Origin: Gnetum montanum
Taxonomy: Eukaryota > Streptophyta > Gnetopsida > Gnetales > Gnetaceae
Assembly: GCA_015680685.1 (NCBI GenBank)
Contig: MNCI01027447.1
Span: 707,298 to 732,133 of the forward strand
Length of the DNA: 24,836 nucleotides
Direction of reading: 5' to 3'
The position numbers were made by a program, and so were the translations under genes. Of this stretch, positions 8,101 to 18,905 are shown one piece after another (within the stretch, counting starts at the first letter, position 1; every line of letters begins with the position of its first letter). A model generated the notes under the pieces. The model was not told the origin of the DNA. It ran no database searches and was given only the letters and a program-made list of their open reading frames with translations.

Positions 8101-10620
8101 CTGAATAGCACTTTTCAATGTTTTATTCATTTCTTGATGACATTGTTTGTATTGAGGTTATCCCTCCAGAAACATCTTAACTTTTTCATGATAAGCATAT
8201 TGTCTCCTTTATGGGTTTTTTCTATTAAATGTTATGCAAAATTGTCCAGGCCTGTGCAATGCCAACATTAGTGTTTACAGGAATTTGGAATCTTATGTGG
8301 TTGTAATACTGTGTACAGACTTGAGATCATTTATTAATTATAGTGGTGTAAATTCTAATCCCCATGTTTACGCATTTGCTTCAGAGTATCTGTAATTCAT
8401 TACAGTTTCTAGCATTTACATCATTTGTGTTTTTATTCTGTTAATTTGATGAGAAGGATAGGCATTGCTAATTTGAAGAATATTACCATATTTATTTTAT
8501 CTTGGTGATTACAGTTTTATTTAAAGTTTGAGACCGGTGTTTATTTTATCTCGTTTTAATTAGTTCTCTAAATCCTTTCATTCAAGGATTACCTCATTCG
8601 TTCGTCTTTCAAATTGTTCTATTATTTGACTTTTGACTAGAGCATCTTTCAGTAAGAGTGGCTTTTGTATTTTGTTAACCAATCACACTATTAAAGGTGA
8701 TTCGCTTTCGTTCAGCAAAAGGCAGTATGCAGCTTGTTATCTGAAAAAGACATTACGCATGGTATTTTTAAGCGTTGGATTTTCTGTTCAAGTATTCTAC
8801 AATTTTTTAAACTATCCTTAAATCTACCATGAAATTTAGCCGACACTTGCAAAGTGTAGATCGTCTATTTACAGGATTACGTGAGGAAAATGTGTACACG
8901 CGTGGATTTTTCTCTGCAGTTCACGATAATAATGATTCGATATCTTCTATAACTTGGGCACTGGAACAAGGGAAATGAAAGACGGATTGAAATGATTACA
9001 GAAGCGTTGAAACATCTTCATTTCAATCATTGAAGCATCTGGTTTTGATGTGGCAGTTGTGGAGTATGGCCTTTGGAACAGCCTGCAAAATTGGCAGGAC
9101 CACAGGGAAGGGACCAGGTCCTAAGATTGGTTGAAGGCAACCCATTTTCGAATGCTTTTTCAATAACATTGGTTGAAACTTGAAAGCAACCCATGTTTAA
9201 AGGTTTTTTAAAGCACAACCCATGTTTTTTCAAAAGTTTCTCACGAGGAATACCATACGTGGGTTTGGTCAAAGCGACAAACGCACAGAATCCTGCTCTT
9301 CTGCTGCTGCTCATAATGGAAAAAAGGCCGGGAAAGAAAAAGTGAGTCACAGATAAGGTTCCCCCAAATTCAATGATGCAATTCTGATGAAGGGATTCCA
9401 TCAAATTCCACTTTACAACTACACCACAGAGAGGGAGAGAGAGACTTGCAGAGAAGAGTTTTCAGCACGCTTGTCACGCACAAACACAGAGGATGTGGAC
9501 CTCATGCCAGAACAGGGCCCTTTGTCTCTAAAAAAAGAAACCCAAAATCCCATCCCACCTGCAATCGGTCTTTTATTTCATTTTCTGCCTTTACTTCTGC
9601 TCTCCATGATCAGCAAAATTCCTAAAACTCTTCCACCACGTGGAACTGACCACCATTTTTATTTTTATTTTTGGTTTGGTTAACGTTCGTGAATGCACAG
9701 CCAAAAGTTGATCAGTGCACTGTTTCAGTCGTGATACCGCGTTTGAAATTGGTGCCCAGTTGCACTCAATTCAAAATCACAGTTGGGCCATTCATATTCA
9801 GACACGGAGATCGAGTCAGTACAGTATTACGCGTTTTCCTGGTCAACAACAATGTGGGTGTGGGTATGTCAGGTGATTGGATTTAATAATCGTGGCTTCC
9901 TGTTCTTGCTGCAACTATTGGCTGGCTGGCATTCTTATCAACCAGAGGGAAGCAAGATGAAGCTGAAGAGGCAGCCTGTCACTCTCCTGGAAGTTGACAG
10001 CTCTGCAGGCATAAAAACGAGCATGACTTGTGACTGATATTGTACTGTAGTGGCGTAGCTGCTGTATTATATTGACTCACTGTGTGTGTGTTGTATGCTT
10101 TTGTTTGTTTTTTTGCGGTGGCAGCAACGTTTCTTTAAGCTCACTCGTTGCCCATGACCTCATCCTGCACTCAGGAGTCGGAACGTGCCATAACAGTGCT
10201 ATGAAATTGAATCTGAACCTGAACCTCTTGTTTTTTTAACCTCAACACGCCATCCAGCATCTGTTTTTCTCTGCTTTTCATGCAGAGTGATCCAAGATTC
10301 TGTTGCCATTTGCCAATTTTCGATCCCCACACCTTTATTTTTTTTGGCTTTTCGTGGAAGGTAACGAATCTGGTTTAATTATATTTAGATTCGTTGCTTA
10401 TCATTCTGCACTTTCTAGTTGAACGTCCATCCTTGCTGGGTTGGCTTTGGATTTTTTAAACAACTTCTCCATATAGGCATATTTGGATTGATTTTTTTCA
10501 TTTCTTGTTTTCATTCAGAAGGTGTTCGATTGTGCAGGGGGGACTGTCCCTGAGCTTCTTTGATCATGATGGAAACGAAAGTCCCAACTTTGAACCATAA
10601 AAGTAAAGCCTTGGAAATTG
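8101..10620. other. Intergenic DNA, no gene recognised
   Basis: No coding domain, tRNA or known microRNA precursor was recognised. An 11-bp perfect inverted repeat (8985-8995 with 9018-9028, gattgaaatga/tcatttcaatc) encloses 22 bases. Around 9135-9225 the words caacccat and atgttt recur as a degenerate short repeat. The open frames at 9027-9404 (minus) and 9387-10037 (plus) show no family resemblance and are left uncalled. A second CACGTG occurs at 9637-9642. Confidence 0.5.
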
Positions 10621-12383
10621 AGTAGACCCTTTTCAATCTTTGATGCTCATGATTTTAATTTTTTTAATAACGAAAAAAAAAAAAAGTTCTGATAAGAGTA
10701 CATGCCATCTTATCGTTGTTGGGAATCAAAATAAGAATCAAATCTAGGCTTTATAGGTTGAATGCATTTGGGTTTGAGGCCCTGTTGATTGATTATGAAG
10801 TTTTGTTAGGTGTTTATAGTTTTATATATTTCTATGTTGGGCACACATTCAATCATTTGGTTGGTAAGAGAGAACCTACCAAATAAAATATTCAACACCA
10901 AAAATATCTTCTAAACTAAAACATTAGAAAAAAAAAAAAAAACAAAACCTTGTTAAGACATCATGGTTGATTAAAAAACATATTTATTTGAGAAAAAATG
11001 ATTTTATTCACAATCATATATTAGTATGCGATGAACATGGAACTTAAAAGATTTAAAAGTGAAACATTGAAAATAATGAACCGATCATTAGAAGTTGTAT
11101 AAAGTGATTCATATTAAAAAAATATTATGTAAAAGTGATTGTGAAAAAGGAAGATAGAGTTAGATTCATAACTTCAATAAACTAATACAATAATTATGAA
11201 CTAATGTATTAATTGAATTTTATTATTTAATATTTATAAAGATTTATGAGGTGTTAAACATTGAAGAAAAAAGGTCATCACTTGAAGGCTTAATGTTCAT
11301 AGTGCCAAGCAAGGTCTTAAGAAGGTTGGTGGATGAACGAAAGCCTAACCTCCTTTCTAAGTTTTTGTGCCTAGGCTTGAACCTATGTCTTACAACTTAA
11401 GAAATAAATACCTTACCATTACTTCAAATGATGCTCCCTTTAAACAAGCATCAAATATTAGTTTAATATTAAATATAATCAATGTTGAAAAATCCAACAT
11501 ATAAAAATAAGTGAATTAATATAAGATTGAGCTAACTTTATTGTTTGATGCTAGGTTTGGTTTGTAATCAATAGATCTAAGTTCTATGAAAGTATTTTGT
11601 TGGCTACATGCTCTAGGATACATATTGTCCATCACGGGGATACCTATGGGGTAGGCGAGGCAAGGGTAGGGGTATCTACCTCCTGAAAAAATCAAAAATA
11701 AACAATGCCATGTGAGTGATATCAATCCACATGCATCACAGTAAAAAACAACTCTAAATTGTTACATAAGTAATAAGAATTAAGGACATTTTAAATTATT
11801 GGTCAAAGCTCAAGGTTGACGACTGAAACTGTAGTGAATGATAGCAGGGCACTTTGTTTCATAACATCTAGCTCCAAAGACCCCAAGCACCATAAAAGAA
11901 TAAATATTTGTTGTTGTTACAACTTTGGAAAAGGTAGTGCTTCAACGACTTGCTCTGAACCCTTGGCGTAAAAGCTTAGAGGTAGATACGTCATGTGCAT
12001 GTACGCTAAGGGCACCAAGGATCTAGATTTAACATTGATTTACTAACTTAAAAGGAAATGGAAAAATAAATAAAAATTATTAATTAGGAGCATAAATATA
12101 GTTAAGCAATATAGTATAGCATAATTTTATAATACTTGCATATATAATTAAATAAAATTTATTTAGAGAAAATTAGAGAGATTCACGCAACCACAAAAGG
12201 TTGATATTTAAAAACTCCACTAGTTGCATCATAACATAGTGTGTGAAATAACGATTCCAATGACACTTGTTTCGCCTCAATTAGACATCTAGAAATAAAG
12301 TTATTTATGTTTGAAGTTTATTAAATTAATTAATAAAATTAAAATAATAATTAAATAAAATGCTAATATAAAATAAATAATAT
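10621..12383. other. AT-rich intergenic DNA, no gene recognised
   Basis: Strongly AT-rich with A-runs at 10672-10685 and 10928-10942. The only different composition is a GC-richer patch near 11635-11685 with repeated ggggta/gggta words. Nothing coding could be supported up to the assembly gap. Confidence 0.5.
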
Positions 12384-12454
12384 NNNNNNNNNNNNNNNNN
12401 NNNNNNNNNNNNNNNNNNNNNNNNNNNNNNNNNNNNNNNNNNNNNNNNNNNNNN
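12384..12454. other. Assembly gap (71 N)
   Basis: A run of 71 undetermined bases at the junction between AT-rich intergenic DNA and the outer end of the family A LTR. The LTR's 3' end and any target-site duplication are therefore hidden or uncertain. Confidence 1.
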
Positions 12455-13341
12455 GAACTCCGCAAACGAGCTAGTTGTGGTATCTAGATAGTTACTCATT
12501 GATCACAATTCATTGTCTTCCCACCTGGACTAGTATTTGCTTTGTCACGTATGGTTTAGTCCAGAGTGAGGTGTATGATGTAGTCCTAAACTAGTGCTAC
12601 TCCTAGAGGTAATAGAAAATAACTTTAATTAAGCTAGGAGGAAAAGGGAGAGAGAGTTAAGCTAATAGGACATAGGGGGAGAGAATCTAAACTAGCCTAA
12701 GTGCAATGAGCATCCATTCCTTAATCATTCGTACGCATCTTGGACCTCGTGCACGACTACTATTGGGATTACCAAGTGCATATCCTAGGTATGCTATTGG
12801 GATACCAAGTAGTCACACTTAAATGCTTGTGATTAAGTCATACTCATTCCGCGTTTAATAATAGGGATAGGAAATGAGGGTGAGATATAATAATTACGAA
12901 AGTAGTAAATGAAAATTAAAATTAAGTGAATGCTACAATGATGAAGTAATCAGGATCTTTATTGCTGGTCATGTGCGTGTCCAAGTACGTCACACTCGAA
13001 TAAAGGTTCCGTACAATTACAATCATCACATTGCGGGCATGCACTCGGGAAAAAGGGTTGAGAGGAAAAATTGACAAAAAGATCCTTCTCTAATATTAAC
13101 TGACTAAGAACTAATTTCCCATTCCTTTCCTGTGCACTCCATTGTGTATTTATAGGCTCACATAGGAATCGCAATATCGCGTATCCGATATCACTTGTCA
13201 GGCCATGATATCGCATACCCAATATCGGGGGTTCGATATCGAGGGTTCGATATTGGGGGTTCAATATTGGGACTCATCAGACCTGATATCTTGTACTCGA
13301 TAATAGGGGTCCGATAACAAGACCTGACAAATGATGCATCA
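12455..13341 (-). mobile_element. LTR, family A (minus orientation), probable 3' LTR
   Basis: Read on the minus strand, the LTR begins TGATGCATCA at 13341, next to a polypurine tract. The U3 holds about nine GATATC/AATATT dyads (13170-13320), TATAAATA lies at 13154-13147 and AATAAA at 12963-12958. The block 12960-13030 matches 17203-17275 in inverted orientation (shared gagtgtgaygtacttggaca), and the match continues through the cggaatgagtaygactt stretch (about 12825-12850). The remaining part, down to the gap at 12454, has no counterpart in the other copies here. The LTR's outer end is not defined because of the gap. Confidence 0.8.
13170..13320. repeat. GATATC/AATATT dyad array in LTR U3
   Basis: About nine near-palindromic units, many with flanks that change symmetrically (caatatcg, cgatatca, tgatatcg, cgatatcg, cgatattg, caatattg). 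They lie between the LTR start and its TATA box. They are the equivalent of the arrays at 222-301 and 16962-17070, with the highest copy number of the three. Confidence 0.75.
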
Positions 13342-13350
13342 TACCCCCAC
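13342..13350 (-). other. Polypurine tract next to the 3' LTR
   Basis: On the minus strand this reads GTGGGGGTA, immediately before the TGATGC start of the LTR at 13341. A short G-rich tract ending at the TG of an LTR is the usual plus-strand primer site of LTR retrotransposons. It supports both the LTR boundary and the minus-strand direction of the element. Confidence 0.6.
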
Positions 13351-13522
13351 GACTGAATAACAACTCATCCTTGAGTCAAAGAAAGTGAGGAACAAGTTCA
13401 ATTGATTACACAATTGATAGGTATGGAATTATTGACTGATTAGGAATTTATTCATGTCGCAGTGGAGAGTTGAACATAACAAAATTGGGACATAGACACA
13501 GAATTACAAAATTTATTGGAAC

Positions 13523-13999
13523 TCATGTGTTTCCTGGTGGTGGTGGCTCCTCCATGGGTGCCTTTCTTTTATTTTGCGCTCTAGGATTCTGAGATTGATA
13601 CCGTTGAAGAAGTGCCTGACGTTTCTCCTTTTCTATCCAAGGATTATGAGCCGTCCATGCTGATGTTCCAATGTTTGATGGAGTTAGCACTTCCCATGGA
13701 CACAGCAACTGCAGGAACACTTGATTGGCCTTGACATGCCATGCCGCAAATAGCTATCGTTCCTCTTCATAGGCTTGAGCCCTGACCTCTCCACCTTTTA
13801 CTTGGCTAGATTGTGTAGTGATAGGAGTTCCTTGATGGATGTTGAATGATTGTGTCTCCCACATTGCATGTTCTGCATGAGGTCTTTGGCCTCTACCTCC
13901 CCGTTGGGCGTTCAGTTGCACCTTGAGAAGGTCCTCCTCATTGTTCTCTTTTAGGGGCCATCTATAATCACACACAAAGATCAATCGTTAGTAAGGTTA
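13523..13999 (-). pseudogene. Unidentified coding remnant next to the 3' LTR
   Basis: Two minus-strand open stretches lie close together (13984-13754 and 13720-13523). The second ends in a proline-rich tail (EEPPPPGNT) and both are rich in Gln, Arg and Glu. In another frame, an ATG at 13959 is preceded by a splice-acceptor-like tgattatag, and the peptide begins MAPKREQ before a TGA. That resembles the basic start of some plant gag proteins. Position just upstream of the polypurine tract suggests it belongs to the family A element. No domain is recognised, and stops and frame changes make it non-functional. Confidence 0.3.
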
Positions 14000-15005
14000 T
14001 TGAAAGAAGTTCAATTCTTTCATACCTTACTCATTGCCTTTAATAAATGTTGAATTCTTTGCTTAGTGTGATTTTAGAGTTAGAAATTTTTCAAGGAAGT
14101 TGCCCTAAAAGTTTAATGTCAGACCTGGTTTGTTTAGGTGACACATAAAAGGACTTGGTTTTGAGGAACGTTTGATAAAATGATGACAAAGGAAAGAACA
14201 GATTTGGCAATGAAGTACTTGGAGGGTATAAGTTGAGGTGGTGGTGTGCAACAAGTACAAATTACAAAAGTCACGCAAGTGGATCTTCCCCAAAGCAGGT
14301 TTCTACCTATGATGCCCTTACGTAACCACCCTGAAAATGTCCATAGGAACTAGAAGGATTAAATGTAATCCACACCAATTCCACAAAACACACATGTAGA
14401 TACCACTGTGATGAGGTATGAATTCAATGCTACATAAGACACAGGTCACAAATACATGAATAGTGAGATGAGGCGAATTTTAGAAGGGACTGCAGAGATT
14501 GGGACATGAGGTAACTGACCCTGGGCACAATGAATCTTGAATGTAGGATGTGATTAATGTGTCATTAGCTTGTCGCGCCAAAATCAAGACCAAGTCCATT
14601 CCTTCAATCAATGACATCACATTGCTTCATCCAATGATGGATAACCATAAGAGCACCATGATAGCAAGGTGTACAATCACTTGGTGTTTTGTTCAAGGGA
14701 GGAGTGATTCGGAATTGCTTTGCGGCACTTTGATCTTGATCTTTTCTTTTCTTTTTTGTGTGGATGTTTTGGCACACTCTTCTTGCTTTTTTTTTATGCA
14801 TAATCTAGAGAAGCCACCTAACTTCAAGCATGGGTACATGTCTTTCCAGTGGGATCCCTTGGAATAGCATTAGGGTTTTTTTTAATGAGTGCCTTTATTA
14901 TGCTTACTCCCATTTTTCGTTATATCTATAAGGATCTTAGTACACCCAAGCTGCATGGTAACTCCTACAGATGTCACCAAAGAGAATCCACAAGTTCCCT
15001 TGATG
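14000..15005. other. Retroelement-internal or intergenic DNA, nothing recognised
   Basis: No motif-bearing reading frame on either strand. The open frame at 14550-14867 (plus) has no family features. This stretch probably belongs to the decayed family A interior between the two coding remnants, judged only from its position. Confidence 0.4.
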
Positions 15006-15150
15006 TCACACCCTAGCCATTCTCTCTTGGTCCATCCTTCTTTACTCTGGGTATAATGAGCACAAAATTACTTTAAGTTTTAATGATGTCAAGAATATCA
15101 TCATACCCAGAGTAAAACCTCTTATTAATAGAATGGTTGGGTGGATGTGA
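15006..15150. mobile_element. Foldback (MITE-like) inverted-repeat element, about 145 bp
   Basis: The inner arms 15041-15059 and 15098-15116 (tactctgggtat...atacccagagta) are complementary over 19 bp with one mismatch. Pairing extends imperfectly outward: ccattct (15017-15023) with agaatgg (15130-15136), and tcaca (15006-15010) with tgtga (15146-15150). The whole stretch can fold back on itself around a roughly 38-base loop, the architecture of small non-autonomous DNA elements. No clear target-site duplication or superfamily signature was identified. Confidence 0.55.
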
Positions 15151-15468
15151 TGGGCTTGCTGTCCAAATAATTAGGTACTCGAGACTTGATAGCAAAGAAC
15201 AACACCTCAACCAACGAGTCACATGAGTGCTTTATTCATAGATGAGATTACTCATAAAAAGATAAAAAGATAAAATAATAAATTGAAAGATGAAAAACTA
15301 GAAAACAAAAAATTGTAAAATTGAAGAAAATGAAAAAACATTTATTAATTATGTTTGTTAGAATGAGGGATATCCCCCATAACTAAACTTTTGATCATAG
15401 CAAGAATTAATGAATGGAAGGGTTGGATCCATGCATTTTAGAAATATTAGGACCTGGTCATATCCAAA
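15151..15468. other. AT-rich spacer
   Basis: A-rich sequence (15250-15350) without a coding signal, between the foldback element and the end of the decayed gag. Confidence 0.5.
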
Positions 15469-16949
15469 CTACTGGGTGTCTTTTGATGTCATGGTTGGAA
15501 TGTATCCAAATTGGGGTGCACACACTGTATTCAAGCTGACATAGTGGGGCAAGTTAGAAGATGAGTTTAATTGATACGGAGTTGACCCACTATGGCACCC
15601 TTGACCATAAGATGGTATGCAAGGATCAATATGTCTACCTACGTGGCTATATTCATTAGGCTGCATAGTTGTTGGAGTTTTGATCGGTGGCCCTATAAGG
15701 TAACACAAGGTGTTGGATTTGAGGAGAAGGATGCACCACAGTGTTGAACTTGTGCTGAGTGGGAGGATGTAGTGGTCTCAGAACTGTGCGGTCCCTTCCT
15801 ATGATCATGTTTAAAGAAAGGATGCTTCCGGTGTTGTGGAGGACCTCCATTGCTATTGCCAGTAGCAGCACAAGTGATGTTCGTGGGTTGGTGCTGTGGT
15901 GTAAATCCCTCGGGTATAGTCAGTGGCGATGTAGAAGGAGGTGAAGGATGTGAATGTTGAAATTGAGGAGAAGTGTAAGGTACCCAAGGTGGTGGTCTTG
16001 TTGGCGAGGATATGGGTTGATGGTATTGAGGAGAATGATAATAATGTGGTGAGATAGAGGATGTTGACCTGGTTGGGGAAACAAGATGTTGGACTTGATT
16101 AGCACTTGGGTTCGGATGATAGGAAGGGTGTAATGAGTTTGGGGGTGGCTTTCCCCATGACTGGGATTTTTGCCACTGTGATTGAACATAGTATTTTTGT
16201 ACAAATTTTGGATGTAATATTCTTCCCCAATGTTCATGTAAATGTGACAAGATTGGACATTAACCTTTGGGGTGATCATACATGAAAATGTTACATTGAT
16301 ATGTATGATTGGTAGTTAAGTTCTTATTCTCTTCTACACTTCTTTCTGATTTTCTAGTGGTATTTTGTCCTATTTCTTGGTTCGTCATGGCTCTACCTCT
16401 AATAATATCGGCATATTCTCCATATTTTTCATGTATCCACTTCATCACCTTATTGATCTTTGCCTCAATTTCATCTAGTGATTGTAATATTGGAAAAGAT
16501 GGTTCCACCTCCTTGAGGTGAGTTGATTTTTCCTCTTCTTGATTATGTACCTTTGTTAGGTTGAGATTTTGGTCCTATTGAAATTTTTCAACATTCTCCC
16601 ATTTAGCCATTTCTCCTTCTTCTTTTGCTAGCCACTTAATAAGCTCTTGGAATTGATGGGTTCATAGTTCATATAGTTGACCTGGGGCATACATCCCTAA
16701 GGTTTCCATTATTTCATTATGGAGCCCATCTGTGATATGGTACATTAACCTTTCCTCGGAGAACCCATGGCCTAGGCAGTTATTTAACAGTGCATAATAT
16801 CTTTCTAAGGCCATGTCCAAGGGTTCATGTTGTGCTTGTTTCCATTCTTGGATTTGTCTCCTCAAGGCTGACACTCTTGCATAGGTTTGATATCTTTCAT
16901 TGAAGAGCTCTACAATTGTTGGCCAACGAGTGTCCTGGTGATGAGTCAT
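15469..16949 (-). pseudogene. Decayed retrotransposon gag protein
   Basis: One minus-strand frame runs through 16949-16662, 16508-16260 and 16250-15693, interrupted by stops including TGA near 16662, TAA at 16262-16260 and TAG at about 15693. The N-terminal part reads W-x2-I-x2-LFNERY, ALRRQIQEW, HEPLDMALERYYALLNNC and HGFSEERL. This is the pattern of the plant retrotransposon gag domain (PF03732 type), where a helix ending in ERF/ERY is followed by LL-x2-C-x-HG. Downstream come a charged, coiled-coil-like stretch (about 16500-16400) and a Cys/His cluster (C-x6-H ... CP, around 16275-16255). A long Pro/Ser/His-rich tail follows (16150-15700). The frame is cut off at its upstream end by an oppositely oriented LTR at about 16938. 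No protease or polymerase follows. Confidence 0.65.
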
Positions 16950-16961
16950 GAATTTGCTGGC

Positions 16962-17070
16962 TGTGATATCACTACCATGATATCACAGCCATTATATCCC
17001 ATGGGCTGCAATATTCCGTACGTGAAATCGCAACTGTGATATTACATTAGCTGCGATATCGCAGCCCGTC
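16962..17070. repeat. GATATC-core dyad array in LTR U3
   Basis: About seven units. The best preserved are GTGATATCAC (about 16963), ATGATATCAC (about 16978) and GCGATATCGC (17053-17062). Others are decayed (cattatatcc, gcaatattcc, gtgaaatcgc). The centre stays fixed while the bases two or three out from it change in pairs (GCG...CGC versus GTG...CAC). Confidence 0.7.
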
Positions 17071-17395
17071 GCCAATTCTATAAATAAGAGGCGGCTTTCC
17101 CAGTTTTAGGCATTTAGTTTAGTCCCTTAGCGAAACTCTGGCAGTTTTATCCTTCCAGAGATAGAATTATTTTCTAGTGTCTACCCGCAGTGTGGTGAAT
17201 GTAATTGTATGGCATCCTTTATTTGAGTGTGATGTACTTGGACATGCACATGATCGGAAATAAAGATTGAGATTACTTCATCATTGCAGCATTCACTTAG
17301 TTTAATTAATTAATTATTTAATTGTTATTTAATTTTTATTTACTGATTTCTTAGTTAAATCTTTCTCACCCTTAAACTCCTATTAAAACGTGGAA

Positions 17396-17429
17396 TGAGT
17401 ACGACTTGATTATGAGTACGACTTGATTA
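17396..17429 (+). repeat. 17-bp tandem duplication
   Basis: gagtacgacttgattat occurs twice back to back (17396-17412 and 17413-17429) at the truncated end of the plus-oriented LTR. The 12455-13341 copy has the unit once. Confidence 0.9.
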
Positions 17430-18074
17430 TGAGTGTACAGTCCTAAATCGTCGGTGTAAGGCTGGAAGGGAAATAGACACCGAGAGATCGTCGGGCAGCC
17501 ATAGCTGACCCTGCCTTTGCCCGAGGGCAAGCTGGAAAAATAAACGAAGGTAGAGTGCCTTGGATGGTCTGCACACAAATCAACCAAGGACTTCCCCAAG
17601 CATAAGCTACGGCTAGCGCTGGGGTTACTGTAAACGGGATGTAAACAGAATGCAAACGGCAATAGGAAATGTAAACAGAGCGTACTAAATTATAAATAAA
17701 GCATAAATAGAGTTATATTGTAAACAAAGCATAAACCAAAGTAAATAATGTAAATAGGAGGCAATGATGAAACTGTATTGTATTGTTCAAACAGGAATAT
17801 GCACCGGTCAAAGCGTAGTTGCACATGTGTGGATGACAAGTCAAGTGCCTAGCCCTGAAATGATATGACACGATGATGCAACGATAAAATGGGATGAACG
17901 TGAGAAAAACTTGGAAGCCAACAATCAGATGTGCCGAGCGCCCAAGGATTGCAAGTTCTGTCCTTTTTCAGAATTGTCAATCTCTCCAATTTTTGCCTCC
18001 CTCCATCTTCTTCTTTTTGCCTCCTCTAGTTTGTGTGAATTGATAGGGTATTTATAGGGTTGGGCTAGGCTTGG

Positions 18075-18176
18075 GCAGTTGCATTCTTTGACCAGGTTCA
18101 ATGTATCTGTTTTGGATAGTTGTGCATGAGTTGGATGTGTGTTGGCAATTGCATTCTTTGACCAGGTTCAATGTAT
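18075..18176 (+). repeat. Direct repeat, 32-bp core at 70-bp spacing
   Basis: Two copies (18075-18106 and 18145-18176) of a 32-bp core containing gcattctttgaccaggttca differ at one base. They sit just upstream, on the minus strand, of the putative TATA box and could be a duplicated enhancer-like segment of the candidate LTR. Confidence 0.85.
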
Positions 18177-18401
18177 TTTACAATTTGTGGATCATTCAAG
18201 CCCATGAAAATACAAACAAATTAGAAAAACAAGCCCTTAAGCGATAAAAATTTAAAGAAAATTTAGGAGGATTAGCTCCGACTTTGGCCTGCTTGAAAAA
18301 TTATATATATATTTTTGTTGTGTTTTAGACCATGAGGGCTTGACATGCCCACAAATGGGGATTTATAATAAAATGTACAACAAGAGAAATTTGACTGCCT
18401 A

Positions 18402-18436
18402 GTGTGTGACCTGCAGTGTGACCTGTAGTGTGACCT
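18402..18436 (+). repeat. 12-bp tandem repeat, about three copies
   Basis: gtgtgacctgca, gtgtgacctgta and gtgtgacctcca follow each other directly. A short tandem array inside the candidate LTR of element B. Confidence 0.85.
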
Positions 18437-18857
18437 CCAAAACTTGCAATTTTGAGCGGAAATCTAGAATTTTTGAAGGCTGGGACCCATAGTTATTAAT
18501 AGTGGACCTTGAGGATGACTTGCACCCTTGAAATCAAGTCATTTTGGCTCAGTTTTGGGGCTCTAAAAGTTGGTGACGCTGATTCTTACGCTGTGCAGCG
18601 TCTGAAAAAGTAACCAAAGTGTACTTAGCCAAAACTAAACATTTTGAACCTGAAAATTTTGATTCTGGATGCTGGAAGTTGGTGCAGTCGCCTGTGGACC
18701 CCGGGGGGATCTTGCCTGTTGAATCATGGACCATCGGGGGCTGTTTCGGAGGCCTCCAAGTTTGGTCCTGCTGTACTCATGTTGGGCAGTAGCATGACTT
18801 AGCTTGATTCTTGTCTAAAAGTGCTAGGCCAAAATTAGTGGTGTTTCATTGGTCCCT

Positions 18858-18902
18858 CTTTGTTGACGTCTGGAGGAATGCACCCGAGAGGCGTCGACAA
18901 AG
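18858..18902. repeat. Inverted repeat with CGTCGACAAAG-type arms
   Basis: ctttgttgacgt (18858-18869) and gcgtcgacaaag (18891-18902) are complementary apart from two G-T pairs, around about 21 bases. It may mark the upstream end of the candidate LTR of element B, or be a stem-loop in its transcript. Confidence 0.6.
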
Positions 18903-18905
18903 AAG

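Larger units (their letters stand above)
16938..17430 (+). mobile_element. LTR, family A (plus orientation), truncated
   Basis: The plus strand has TGATGAGTC at 16938 (compare TGATGAGTC inside the 13341 LTR), dyads at 16962-17070, TATAAATA at 17079-17086, the shared leader (17120-17170) and AATAAA at 17259-17264. It aligns, inverted, with both the left-edge copy and the 12455-13341 copy. Similarity ends near 17430, just after a 17-bp tandem duplication, while the 12455-13341 copy continues further. This copy therefore looks truncated at the junction with the next element. It lies head-on against the gag remnant, so the two do not form one simple element. Confidence 0.75.
17440..18905 (-). mobile_element. 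Candidate LTR or 3' region of element B (minus orientation)
   Basis: No coding signal. Read on the minus strand, a CTATAAATACCC box at about 18057-18046 is followed by a leader-like region, as expected of an LTR promoter on the same strand as gag-pro element B. The region holds a 70-bp-period direct repeat (18075-18176), a 12-bp triplet repeat (18402-18436) and a hairpin (18858-18902) near its upstream end. The downstream part (17640-17770) repeats the word gtaaac/ataaa many times. LTR ends and a polypurine tract were not securely located, so this call is tentative. Confidence 0.35.

Noticed and set aside
9027-9404. 125-residue minus-strand open frame
   Set aside because: No family resemblance, overlaps short degenerate repeats, and has no splice or promoter context.
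9783-10037. Plus-strand 84-residue open frame
   Set aside because: Composition and context do not support a gene, and no domain is recognised.
11516-11725. Minus-strand open frame with a YPYPCLAYPIG stretch
   Set aside because: The peptide comes from a small patch of repeated ggggta words in otherwise AT-rich DNA and is probably chance.
17372-17662. Minus-strand open frame of 96 residues
   Set aside because: It spans the junction of two LTR-like sequences and has no domain.
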